Shown one piece after another: positions 44,730-58,100 of a stretch of DNA of 64,000 nucleotides. The position numbers and the translations under genes were made by a program. The DNA is from Clavelina lepadiformis. Taxonomy: Eukaryota; Chordata; Ascidiacea; Aplousobranchia; Clavelinidae. The stretch spans positions 15,633,820-15,697,819 of the forward strand of contig NC_135248.1 in the NCBI RefSeq assembly GCF_947623445.1. Direction: 5' to 3'. The notes under the pieces are model-generated. The model saw only the letters and a program-made list of their open reading frames with translations, made no database searches and was not told the origin of the DNA. Numbering within the stretch: the stretch's first letter is position 1; each line of letters starts with the position of its first letter.

Positions 44730-47700
44730 AGCGCTCATTAAAGTTGAGGTTTTGCATCGTAAGAAGGAGCCTATGGAAAAGTTGTTCATCGTGGAGCTGT
44801 TCTTTACGATCTAAAATAAATAAAATAACGGTTTCTAAATTTTCAGGGTTAGAACCTAATGACCGGTCGCATCTGGCAAAATGACTCCATTTAATTGAGG
44901 GGTTAATGTAGGGGGTGAAATCGCTTTTAAAATTGAGGGTTAGCATCGTAGAAAATGGTGTCAGGACAAGTACTGTATGGTGGATTTGTTCTTTACCAAA
45001 TAAATTAAATAAAATACCGGTTTCTAAATTTTCAGGGTTAGGACTTAATGACCGGTCGCATCTGGCAAAATGACTCCATTTAATTGAGGAACTAGGGTTA
45101 GGGGTGAAATCGATTTTAAAGTTGAGGGTTGGCATCGTAGGAAATGGTGTCTGGACAAGTACTCTATGGTGGAATTGTTTTCTACCAAATAAATAAAATA
45201 AAATACCGGTTTCCAAATTTTCAGTGTTAGGACTTAATGACCGGACGCATCTGGCAAAATGATTCCAATTAAATTAGGGTCTAGGGTTAGATGTAAAAGC
45301 GCCCTTAACATTGAGGGTTAGTATCGTAGGAAATGGTGTCTGGACAAGTTCTGTATGGTGGAATTGATCTCTACCAAATAAATTAAATACAATACCGGTT
45401 TCTAAGTCTTCAGGTTTAGGACTTATTGACCAGCGGTATCTGGCAAAATGACTCCATTTCATAAAGGGGTTAGGGTTAGGGTGAAAGCGCTCATTAAAGT
45501 TGAGGTTTTGCATCGTAGGAAGGAGCGTATGGAAAAATTGTTCACCGTGGAGCTGTTCTTTACGATCTAAAATAAATACAATAACGGTTTCCAAATTTTC
45601 AGGGTTAGAACCTAATGTCCGGTAGCATCTGCCAAAATGACTCCATTTAATTGAGGGGTTAACGTTAGGGGTGAAATCGTTTTTAAAATTGAGGGTTAGT
45701 ATCGTAGGAAATGGTGTCTGGACAAGTTCTGTATGGTGGAATTATTCTCTACCAAATAAATTAAATACAATACCGGTTTCCAAATTTTCAGGGTTAAGAC
45801 TTAATGACCGGTCGCATCTGGCAAAATGACAACATTTAATTGAGGGGTTAAAGTTAGGGGTGAAATCGATTTTTAAAACGAGGGTTAGCATCGTAGGAAA
45901 TGGTTTCAGGACAAGTTCTGTATGGTGGAATTGTTCTCTACCAAATAAATTAAATACAATACCGGTTTCTAAATTTTCAAGGTTAGGACTTAATGACCGG
46001 TCGCATCTGGCAAAATGATTCCATTTAACTGAGGGGTTAGGGTTAGGGGTGAAATCGCTTTTAAAAATGAGGGTTAGCATCGTAGGAAATGGTGTCTGGA
46101 CAAGTACTCTATGGTGGAATTGTTCTCTACCAAATAAATTAAATACAATACCGGTTTTTAAATTTTCAGGGTTAGGACTTAATGACTGGTCGCATCTGGC
46201 AAAATGATTCCAATTAAATTAGGGGCTAGGGTTAAATGTGAAAGCGCCCTTAACATTGAGGGTTAGTATCGTATGAAATGGTGTCTGGACAAGTTCTGTA
46301 TGGTGGAATTATTCTCTACCAAATAAATTAAATACAATACCGGTTTCCAAATTTTCAGGGTTAGGACTTAATGACCTGTCGCATCTGGCAAAATGACTCC
46401 ATTTAATTGAGGGGTTAACGTTAGGGGTGAAATCGATTTTAAAGTTGAGGGTTAGCATCGTAGGAAATGGTGTCTGGACAAGTACTCTATGGTGGAATTG
46501 TTCTCTACCAAATAAATTAAATACAATACCGGTTTCTAAGTCTTCAGGGTTAAGACTTATTGACCAGCGGTATCTGGCAAAATGACTCCATTTCATAAAG
46601 GGGTTAGGGTTAGGGTGAAAGAGCTCATTAAAGTTGAGGTTTTGCATCGTAAGAAGGAGCCTATGGAAAAGTTATTCATCGTGGAGCTGTTCTTTACGAT
46701 CTAAAATAAATAAAATAACGGTTTCTAAATTTTCAGGGTTAGAACCTAATGACCGGTCGCATCTGGCAAAATGACTCCATTTAATTGAGGGGTTAATGTA
46801 GGGGGTGAAATCGCTTTTAAAGTTGAGGGTTAGCATCGTAGAAAATGGTGTCAGGACAAGTACTGTATGGTGGATTTGTTCTTTACCAAATAAATTAAAT
46901 AAAATACCGGTTTCTAAATTTTCAGGGTTAGGACTTAATGACCGGTCGCATCTGGCAAAATGACTCCATTTAATTGAGGAACTAGGGTTAGGGGTGAAAT
47001 CGATTTTAAAGTTGAGGGTTGGCATCGTAGGAAATGGTGTCTGGACAAGTACTCTATGGTGGAATTGTTTTCTACCAAATAAATAAAATAAAATACCGGT
47101 TTCCAAATTTTCAGTGTTAGGACTTAATGACCGGACGCATCTGGCAAAATGATTCCAATTAAATTAGGGTCTAGGGTTAGATGTAAAAGCGCCCTTAACA
47201 TTGAGGGTTAGTATCGTAGGAAATGGTGTCTGGACAAGTTCTGTATGGTGGAATTGATCTCTACCAAATAAATTAAATACAATACCGGTTTCTAAGTTTT
47301 CAGGTTTAGGACTTATTGACCAGCGGTATCTGGCAAAATGACTCCATTTCATAAAGGGGTTAGGGTTAGGGTGAAAGCGCTCATTAAAGTTGAGGTTTTG
47401 CATCGTAGGAAGGAGCGTATGGAAAAATTGTTCACCGTGGAGCTGTTCTTTACGATCTAAAATAAATACAATAACGGTTTCCAAATTTTCAGGGTTAGAA
47501 CCTAATGTCCGGTAGCATCTGCCAAAATGACTCCATTTAATTGAGGGGTTAACGTTAGGGGTGAAATCGTTTTTAAAATTGAGGGTTAGTATCGTAGGAA
47601 ATGGTGTCTGGACAAGTTCTGTATGGTGGAATTATTCTCTACCAAATAAATTAAATACAATACCGGTTTCCAAATTTTCAGGGTTAAGACTTAATGACCG

Positions 47701-48530
47701 GTCGCATCTGGCAAAATGACAACATTTAATTGAGGGGTTAAAGTTAGGGGTGAAATCGATTTTTAAAACGAGGGTTAGCATCGTAGGAAATGGTTTCAGG
47801 ACAAGTTCTGTATGGTGGAATTGTTCTCTACCAAATAAATTAAATACAATACCGGTTTCTAAATTTTCAAGGTTAGGACTTAATGACCGGTCGCATCTGG
47901 CAAAATGATTCCATTTAACTGAGGGGTTAGGGTTAGGGGTGAAATCGCTTTTAAAAATGAGGGTTAGCATCGTAGGAAATGGTGTCTGGACAAGTACTCT
48001 ATGGTGGAATTGTTCTCTACCAAATAAATTAAATACAATACCGGTTTTTAAATTTTCAGGGTTAGGACTTAATGACTGGTCGCATCTGGCAAAATGATTC
48101 CAATTAAATTAGGGGCTAGGGTTAAATGTGAAAGCGCCCTTAACATTGAGGGTTAGTATCGTATGAAATGGTGTCTGGACAAGTTCTGTATGGTGGAATT
48201 ATTCTCTACCAAATAAATTAAATACAATACCGGTTTCCAAATTTTCAGGGTTAGGACTTAATGACCTGTCGCATCTGGCAAAATGACTCCATTTAATTGA
48301 GGGGTTAACGTTAGGGGTGAAATCGATTTTAAAGTTGAGGGTTAGCATCGTAGGAAATGGTGTCTGGACAAGTACTCTATGGTGGAATTGTTCTCTACCA
48401 AATAAATTAAATACAATACCGGTTTCTAAGTCTTCAGGGTTAAGACTTATTGACCAGCGGTATCTGGCAAAATGACTCCATTTCATAAAGGGGTTAGGGT
48501 TAGGGTGAAAGAGCTCATTAAAGTTGAGGT
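44730..48530. repeat. Higher-order duplication, period 1,890 bp, two copies
   Basis: About 44,730-46,640 and 46,640-48,530 match at an offset of exactly ten monomers, sharing variants such as GGTTAATGTAGGGGGTG and GAGGAACTAGGGTTAGG. Identity ends where the two copies carry different class C monomers (GAAGGAGCCTATGG against GAAGGAGCGTATGG). Confidence 0.88.
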
Positions 48531-49399
48531 TTTGCATCGTAGGAAGGAGCGTATGGAAAAATTGTTCATCGTGGTGCTGTTCTTTACGATCTAAAATAAA
48601 TACAATAACGGTTTCTAAATTTTCAGGGTTAGAACCTAATGTCCGGTAGCATCTGGCAAAATGACTCCATTTAATTGAGGGGTTAGGGTTAGGGGTGAAA
48701 TCGATTTTAAAATTGAGGGTTAGTATCGTAGGAAATGGTGTCTGGACAAGTTCTGTATGGTGCAATTGTTCTTTACCAAATAAATTAAATACAATACCGG
48801 TTTCCTAATTTTCAGGGTTAAGACTTAATGACCTGTCGCATATGGCAAAATGATTCCAATTAAATTAGGGGCTAGGGTTAAATGTGAAAGCGCCCTTAAC
48901 ATTGAGGGTTAGTGTCGTAGGAAATGGTGTCTGGACAAGTTCTGTGAGGTGGAGTTGTTCTCTACCAAATAAATTAAATAAAATACCGGTTTTTAAATTT
49001 TCAGGGTTAGGACTTAATGACCGGTCGCATCTAGCAAAATGACAACATTTAATTGAGGGGTTTATGTTAGGGGTGAAATCGCTTTTAAAATTGAGGGTTA
49101 GCATCGTAGAAAATGGTGTCAGGACAAGTTCTGTATGGTGGAATTGTTCTTTACCAAATAAATAAAATAAAATACCGGTTTCCAAATTTTCAGGGTTAGG
49201 ACTTAATGACCGGACGCATCTGGCAAAATGACTCCATTTAATAGAGGGGTTAGGGTTAGGGGTGAAATCGATTTTAAAGTTGAGGGTTGGCATCGTAGGA
49301 AATGGTGTCTGGACAAGTACTCTATGGTGGAATTGTTTTCTACCAAATAAATAAAATAAAATACCGGTTTCCAAATTTTCAGTGTTAGGACTTAATGAC

Positions 49400-52300
49400 C
49401 GGACGCATCTGGCAAAATGATTCCAATTAAATTAGGGTCTAGGGTTAGATGTAAAAGCGCCCTTAACATTGAGGGTTAGTATCGTAGGAAATGGTGTCTG
49501 GACAAGTTCTGTATGGTGGAATTGATCTCTACCAAATAAATTAAATACAATACCGGTTTCTAAGTCTTCAGGTTTAGGACTTATTGACCAGCGGTATCTG
49601 GCAAAATGACTCCATTTCATAAAGGGGTTAGGGTTAGGGTGAAAGCGCTCATTAAAGTTGAGGTTTTGCATCGTAGGAAGGAGCGTATGGAAAAATGGTT
49701 CACCGTGGAGCTGTTCTTTACGATCTAAAATAAATACAATAACGGTTTCCAAATTTTCAGGGTTAGAACCTAATGTCCGGTAGCATCTGCCAAAATGACT
49801 CCATTTAATTGAGGGGTTAACGTTAGGGGTGAAATCGTTTTTAAAATTGAGGGTTAGTATCGTAGGAAATGGTGTCTGGACAAGTTCTGTATGGTGGAAT
49901 TATTCTCTACCAAATAAATTAAATACAATACCGGTTTCCAAATTTTCAGGGTTAAGACTTAATGACCGGTCGCATCTGGCAAAATGACAACATTTAATTG
50001 AGGGGTTAAAGTTAGGGGTGAAATCGATTTTTAAAACGAGGGTTAGCATCGTAGGAAATGGTTTCAGGACAAGTTCTGTATGGTTGAATTGTTCTCTACC
50101 AAATAAATTAAATACAATACCGGTTTCTAAATTTTCAAGGTTAGGACTTAATGACCGGTCGCATCTGGCAAAATGATTCCATTTAACTGAGGGGTTAGGG
50201 TTAGGGGTGAAATCGCTTTTAAAAATGAGGGTTAGCATCGTAGGAAATGGTGTCTGGACAAGTACTCTATGGTGGAATTGTTCTCTACCAAATAAATTAA
50301 ATACAATACCGGTTTTTAAATTTTCAGGGTTAGGACTTAATGACTGGTCGCATCTGGCAAAATGATTCCAATTAAATTAGGGGCTAGGGTTAAATGTGAA
50401 AGCGCCCTTAACATTGAGGGTTAGTATCGTATGAAATGGTGTCTGGACAAGTTCTGTATGGTGGAATTATTCTCTACCAAATAAATTAAATACAATACCG
50501 GTTTCCAAATTTTCAGGGTTAGGACTTAATGACCTGTCGCATCTGGCAAAATGACTCCATTTAATTGTAGGGTTAACGTTAGGGGTGAAATCGATTTTAA
50601 AGTTGAGGGTTAGCATCGTAGGAAATGGTGTCTGGACAAGTACTCTATGGTGGAATTGTTCTCTACCAAATAAATTAAATACAATACCGGTTTCTAAGTC
50701 TTCAGGGATAAGACTTATTGACCAGCGGTATCTGGCAAATGATTCCAATTAAATTAGGGTCTAGGGTTAGATGTAAAAGCGCCCTTAACATTGAGGGTTA
50801 GTATCGTAGGAAATGGTGTCTGGACAAGTTCTGTATGGTGGAATTGTTCTCTACCAAATAAATTAAATACAATACCGGTTTCTAAATCTTCAGGTTTAGG
50901 ACTTATTGACCAGCGGCATATGGCAAAATGACTCCATTTCATAAAGGGGTTAGGGTTAGGGTGAAAGCGCTCATTAAAGTTGAGGTTTTGCATCGTAAGA
51001 AGGAGCCTATGGAAAAGTTGTTCATCGTGGAGTTGTTCTTTACGATCTAAAATAAATAAAATAACGGTTTTTAAATTTTCAGGGTTAGAACCTAATGACC
51101 GGTCGCATCTGGCAAAATGACTCCATTTAATTGAGGGGTTAATGTAGGGGGTGAAATCGCTTTTAAAATTGAGGGTTAGCATCGTAGAAAATGGTGTCAG
51201 GACAAGTACTGTATGGTGGATTTGTTCTTTACCAAATAAATTAAATAAAATACCGGTTTCTAAATTTTCAGGGTTAGGACTTAATGACCGGTCGCATCTG
51301 GCAAAATGACTCCATTTAATTGAGGAACTAGGGTTAGGGGTGAAATCGATTTTAAAGTTGAGGGTTGGCATCGTAGGAAATGGTGTCTGGACAAGTACTC
51401 TATGGTGGAATTGTTTTCTACCAAATAAATTAAATAAAATACCGGTTTCCAAATTTTCAGTGTTAGGACTTAATGACCGGACGCATCTGGCAAAATGACT
51501 CCATTTAATTGAGGGGCTAGGGTTAGGGGTGAAATCGATTTTAAAATTGAGGGTTAGCATCGTAGGAAATGGTGTCTGGACAAGTACTCTATGGTGGAAT
51601 TGTTCTCTACCAAATAAATTAAATACAATACCGGTTTCCAAATTTTCAGGGTTAAGACTTAATGACCGGTCGCATCTGGCAAAATGATTCCAATTAAATT
51701 AGGGTCTAGGGTTAGATGTAAAAGCGCCCTTAACATTGAGGGTTAGTATCGTAGGAAATGGTGTCTGGACAAGTTCTGTATGGTGGAATTGATCTCTACC
51801 AAATAAATTAAATACAATACCGGTTTCTAAGTCTTCAGGTTTAGGACTTATTGACCAGCGGCATATGGCAAAATGACTCCATTTCATAAAGGGGTTAGGG
51901 TTAGGGTGAAAGCGCTCATTAAAGTTGAGGTTTTGCATCGTAAGAAGGAGCCTATGGAAAAGTTGTTCATCGTGGAGCTGTTCTTTACGATCTAAAATAA
52001 ATACAATAACGGTTTCTAAATTTTCAGGGTTAGAACCTAATGACCGGTCGCATCTGGCAAAATGACTCCATTTAATTGAGGGGTTAATGTTAGGGGTGAA
52101 ATCGCTTTTAAAATTGAGGGTTAGCATCGTAGAAAATGGTGTCAGGACAAGTTCTGTATGGTGGATTTGTTCTTTACGATCTAAAATAAATAAAATACCG
52201 GTTTCTAAATTTTCAGGGTTAGGACTTAATGACCGGTCGCATCTTGCAAAATGACTCCATTTAATTGAGGGGCTAGGGTTAGGGGTGAAATCGATTTTAA

Positions 52301-55300
52301 AATTGAGGGTTGGCATCGTAGGAAATGGTGTCTGGACAAGTACTCTATGGTGGAATTGTTCTCTACCAAATAAATTAAATACAATACCGGTTTCCAAATT
52401 TTCAGTGTTAGGACTTAATGACCGGTCGCATCTGGCAAAATGACTCCATTTAATTGAGGGGTTAGGGTTAGGAGTGAAATCGATTTTAAAAATGAGGGTT
52501 AGCATCGTAGGAAATGGTGTCTGGACAAGTACTCTATGGTGGAATTGTTCTCTACCAAATAAATTAAATACAATACCGGTTTTCAAATTTTCAGGGTTAA
52601 GACTTAATGACCGGTCGCATCTGGCAAAATGATTCCAATTAAATTAGGGTCTAGGGTTAGATGTAAAAGCGCCCTTAACATTGAGGGTTAGTATCGTAGG
52701 AAATGGTGTCTGGACAAGTTCTGTATGGTGGAATTGTTCTCTACCAAATAAATTAAATACAATACCGGTTTCTAAGTCTTCAGGTTTAGGACTTATTGAC
52801 CAGCGGTATCTGGCAAAATGACTCCATTTCATAAAGGGGTTAGGGTTAGGGTGAAAGCGCTCATTAAAGTTGAGGTTTTGCATCGTAGGAAGGAGCGTAT
52901 GGAAAAATTGTTCATCGTGGAGCTGTTCTTTACGATCTAAAATAAATACAATAACGGTTTCTAAATTTTCAGGGTTAGAACCTAATGTCCGGTAGCATCT
53001 GCCAAAATGACTCCATTTAATTGAGGGGTTAACGTTAGGGGTGAAATCGTTTTTAAAATTGAGGGTTAGTATCGTAGGAAATGGTGTCTGGACAAGTTCT
53101 GTATGGTGGAATTGTTCTTTACCAAATAAATTAAATACAATACCGGTTTCCTATATTTCAGGGTTAGGACTTAATGACCGGTCGCATATGGCAAAATGAT
53201 TCCAAATAAATTAGGGGCTAGGGTTAAATGTGAAAGCGCCCTTAACATTGAGGGTTAGTATCGTATGAAATGGTGTCTGGACAAGTTCTGTATGGTGGAA
53301 TTATTCTCTACCAAAAAAATTAAATACAATAACGGTTTCTAAATTTTCAGGGTTAGAACCTAATGACCGGTCGCATCTGGCAAAATGACTCCATTTAATT
53401 GAGGGGCTAGGGTTAGGGGTGAAATCGATTTTAAAGTTGAGGGTTGGCATCGTAGGAAATGGTGTCTGGACAAGTACTCTATGGTGGAATTGTTTTCTAC
53501 CAAATAAATTAAATACAATACCGGTTTCCAAATTTTCAGTGTTAGGACTTAATGACCGGTCGCATCTGGCAAAATGATTCCATTTAATTGAGGGGCTAGG
53601 GTTAGGGGTGAAATCGATTTTAAAATTGAGGGTTAGCATCGTAGGAAATGGTGTCTGGACAAGTACTCTATGGTGGAATTGTTCTCTACCAAATAAATAA
53701 AATAAAATACCGGTTTCCAAATTTTTAGTGTTAGGACTTAATGACCGGACGCATCTGGAAAAATGATTCCAATTAAATTAGGGTCTAGGGTTAGATGTAA
53801 AAGCGCCCTTAACATTGAGGGTTAGTATCGTAGGAAATGGTGTCTGGACAAGTTCTGTATGGTGGAATTGATCTCTACCAAATAAATTAAATACAATACC
53901 GGTTTCTAAGTCTTCAGGTTTAGGACTTATTGACCAGCGGTATCTGGCAAAATGACTCCATTTCATAAAGGGGTTAGGGTTAGGGTGAAAGCGCTCATTA
54001 AAGTTGAGGTTTTGCATCGTAGGAAGGAGCGTATGGAAAAATTGTTCACCGTGGAGCTGTTCTTTACGATCTAAAATAAATACAATAACGGTTTCCAAAT
54101 TTTCAGGGTTAGAACCTAATGTCCGGTAGCATCTGCCAAAATGACTCCATTTAATTGAGGGGTTAACGTTAGGGGTGAAATCGTTTTTAAAATTGAGGGT
54201 TAGTATCGTAGGAAATGGTGTCTGGACAAGTTCTGTATGGTGGAATTATTCTCTACCAAATAAATTAAATACAATACCGGTTTCCAAATTTTCAGGGTTA
54301 AGACTTAATGACCGGTCGCATCTGGCAAAATGACAACATTTAATTGAGGGGTTAAAGTTAGGGGTGAAATCGATTTTTAAAACGAGGGTTAGCATCGTAG
54401 GAAATGGTTTCAGGACAAGTTCTGTATGGTTGAATTGTTCTCTACCAAATAAATTAAATACAATACCGGTTTCTAAATTTTCAAGGTTAGGACTTAATGA
54501 CCGGTCGCATCTGGCAAAATGATTCCATTTAACTGAGGGGTTAGGGTTAGGGGTGAAATCGCTTTTAAAAATGAGGGTTAGCATCGTAGGAAATGGTGTC
54601 TGGACAAGTACTCTATGGTGGAATTGTTCTCTACCAAATAAATTAAATACAATACCGGTTTTTAAATTTTCAGGGTTAGGACTTAATGACTGGTCGCATC
54701 TGGCAAAATGATTCCAATTAAATTAGGGGCTAGGGTTAAATGTGAAAGCGCCCTTAACATTGAGGGTTAGTATCGTATGAAATGGTGTCTGGACAAGTTC
54801 TGTATGGTGGAATTATTCTCTACCAAATAAATTAAATACAATACCGGTTTCCAAATTTTCAGGGTTAGGACTTAATGACCTGTCGCATCTGGCAAAATGA
54901 CTCCATTTAATTGAGGGGTTAACGTTAGGGGTGAAATCGATTTTAAAGTTGAGGGTTAGCATCGTAGGAAATGGTGTCTGGACAAGTACTCTATGGTGGA
55001 ATTGTTCTCTACCAAATAAATTAAATACAATACCGGTTTCTAAGTCTTCAGGGTTAAGACTTATTGACCAGCGGTATCTGGCAAATGATTCCAATTAAAT
55101 TAGGGTCTAGGGTTAGATGTAAAAGCGCCCTTAACATTGAGGGTTAGTATCGTAGGAAATGGTGTCTGGACAAGTTCTGTATGGTGGAATTGTTCTCTAC
55201 CAAATAAATTAAATACAATACCGGTTTCTAAATCTTCAGGTTTAGGACTTATTGACCAGCGGCATATGGCAAAATGACTCCATTTCATAAAGGGGTTAGG

Positions 55301-58100
55301 GTTAGGGTGAAAGCGCTCATTAAAGTTGAGGTTTTGCATCGTAAGAAGGAGCCTATGGAAAAGTTGTTCATCGTGGAGCTGTTCTTTACGATCTAAAATA
55401 AATAAAATAACGGTTTTTAAATTTTCAGGGTTAGAACCTAATGACCGGTCGCATCTGGCAAAATGACTCCATTTAATTGAGGGGTTTATGTAGGGGGTGA
55501 AATCGCTTTTAAAATTGAGGGTTAGCATCGTAGAAAATGGTGTCAGGACAAGTACTGTATGGTGGATTTGTTCTTTACCAAATAAATTAAATAAAATACC
55601 GGTTTCTAAATTTTCAGGGTTAGGACTTAATGACCGGTCGCATCTGGCAAAATGACTCCATTTAATTGAGGAACTAGGGTTAGGGGTGAAATCGATTTTA
55701 AAGTTGAGGGTTGGCATCGTAGGAAATGGTGTCTGGACAAGTACTCTATGGTGGAATTGTTTTCTACCAAATAAATTAAATAAAATACCGGTTTCCAAAT
55801 TTTCAGTGTTAGGACTTAATGACCGGACGCATCTGGCAAAATGACTCCATTTAATTGAGGGGCTAGGGTTAGGGGTGAAATCGATTTTAAAATTGAGGGT
55901 TAGCATCGAAGGAAATGGTGTCTGGACAAGTACTCTATGGTGGAATTGTTCTCTACCAAATAAATTAAATACAATACCGGTTTCCAAATTTTCAGGTTTA
56001 AGACTTAATGACCGGTCGCATCTGGCAAAATGATTCCAATTAAATTAGGGTCTAGGGTTAGATGTAAAAGCGCCCTTAACATTGAGGGTTAGTATCGTAG
56101 GAAATGGTGTCTGGACAAGTTCTGTATGGTGGAATTGATCTCTACCAAATAAATTAAATACAATACCGGTTTCTAAGTCTTCAGGTTTAGGACTTATTGA
56201 CCAGCGGCATATGGCAAAATGACTCCATTTCATAAAGGGGTTAGGGTTAGGGTGAAAGCGCTCATTAAAGTTGAGGTTTTGCATCGTAAGAAGGAGCCTA
56301 TGGAAAAGTTGTTCATCGTGGAGCTGTTCTTTACGATCTAAAATAAATAAAATAACGGTTTCTAAATTTTCAGGGTTAGAACCTAATGACCGGTCGCATC
56401 TGGCAAAATGACTCCATTTAATTGAGGGGTTAATGTTAGGGGTGAAATCGCTTTTAAAATTGAGGGTTAGCATCGTAGAAAATGGTGTCAGGACAAGTTC
56501 TGTATGGTGGATTTGTTCTTTACGATCTAAAATAAATAAAATACCGGTTTCTAAATTTTCAGGGTTAGGACTTAATGACCGGTCGCATCTGGCAAAATGA
56601 CTCCATTTAATTGAGGGGCTAGGGTTAGGGGTGAAATCGATTTTAAAATTGAGGGTTGGCATCGTAGGAAATGGTGTCTGGACAAGTACTCTATGGTGGA
56701 ATTGTTCTCTACCAAATAAATTAAATACAATACCGGTTTCCAAATTTTCAGTGTTAGGACTTAATGACCGGTCGCATCTGGCAAAATGACTCCATTTAAT
56801 TGAGGGGTTAGGGTTAGGAGTGAAATCGATTTTAAAATTGAGGGTTAGCATCGTAGGAAATGGTGTCTGGACAAGTACTCTATGGTGGAATTGTTCTCTA
56901 CCAAATAAATTAAATACAATACCGGTTTTCAAATTTTCAGGGTTAAGACTTAATGACCGGTCGCATCTGGCAAAATGATTCCAATTAAATTAGGGTCTAG
57001 GGTTAGATGTAAAAGCGCCCTTAACATTGAGGGTTAGTATCGTAGGAAATGGTGTCTGGACAAGTTCTGTATGGTGGAATTGTTCTCTACCAAATAAATT
57101 AAATACAATACCGGTTTCTAAGTCTTCAGGTTTAGGACTTATTGACCAGCGGTATCTGGCAAAATGACTCCATTTCATAAAGGGGTTAGGGTTAGGGTGA
57201 AAGCGCTCATTAAAGTTGAGGTTTTGCATCGTAGGAAGGAGCGTATGGAAAAATTGTTCATCGTGGAGCTGTTCTTTACGATCTAAAATAAATACAATAA
57301 CGGTTTCTAAATTTTCAGGGTTAGAACCTAATGTCCGGTAGCATCTGCCAAAATGACTCCATTTAATTGAGGGGTTAACGTTAGGGGTGAAATCGTTTTT
57401 AAAATTGAGGGTTAGTATCGTAGGAAATGGTGTCTGGACAAGTTCTGTATGGTGGAATTGTTCTTTACCAAATAAATTAAATACAATACCGGTTTCCTAT
57501 ATTTCAGGGTTAGGACTTAATGACCGGTCGCATATGGCAAAATGATTCCAAATAAATTAGGGGCTAGGGTTAAATGTGAAAGCGCCCTTAACATTGAGGG
57601 TTAGTATCGTATGAAATGGTGTCTGGACAAGTTCTGTATGGTGGAATTATTCTCTACCAAAAAAATTAAATACAATAACGGTTTCTAAATTTTCAGGGTT
57701 AGAACCTAATGACCGGTCGCATCTGGCAAAATGACTCCATTTAATTGAGGGGCTAGGGTTAGGGGTGAAATCGATTTTAAAGTTGAGGGTTGGCATCGTA
57801 GGAAATGGTGTCTGGACAAGTACTCTATGGTGGAATTGTTTTCTACCAAATAAATTAAATACAATACCGGTTTCCAAATTTTCAGTGTTAGGACTTAATG
57901 ACCTGTCGCATCTGGCAAAATGATTCCATTTAATTGAGGGGCTAGGGTTAGGGGTGAAATCGATTTTAAAATTGAGGGTTAGCATCGTAGGAAATGGTGT
58001 CTGGACAAGTACTCTATGGTGGAATTGTTCTCTACCAAATAAATTAAATACAATACCGGTTTCCAAATTTTCAGGGTTAAGACTTAATGACCGGTCGCAT
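49400..58100. repeat. Higher-order duplication, period 4,346 bp, two copies
   Basis: About 49,400-53,750 and 53,750-58,100 match at an offset of 23 monomers minus one base. Shared private features include TTACGATCTAAAATAAATAA inside an otherwise class A monomer (52,173 and 56,520), the truncated GGCAAATGATTCC joint (50,735 and 55,081) and CTACCAAAAAAATTAAATAC (53,310 and 57,655). Confidence 0.9.
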
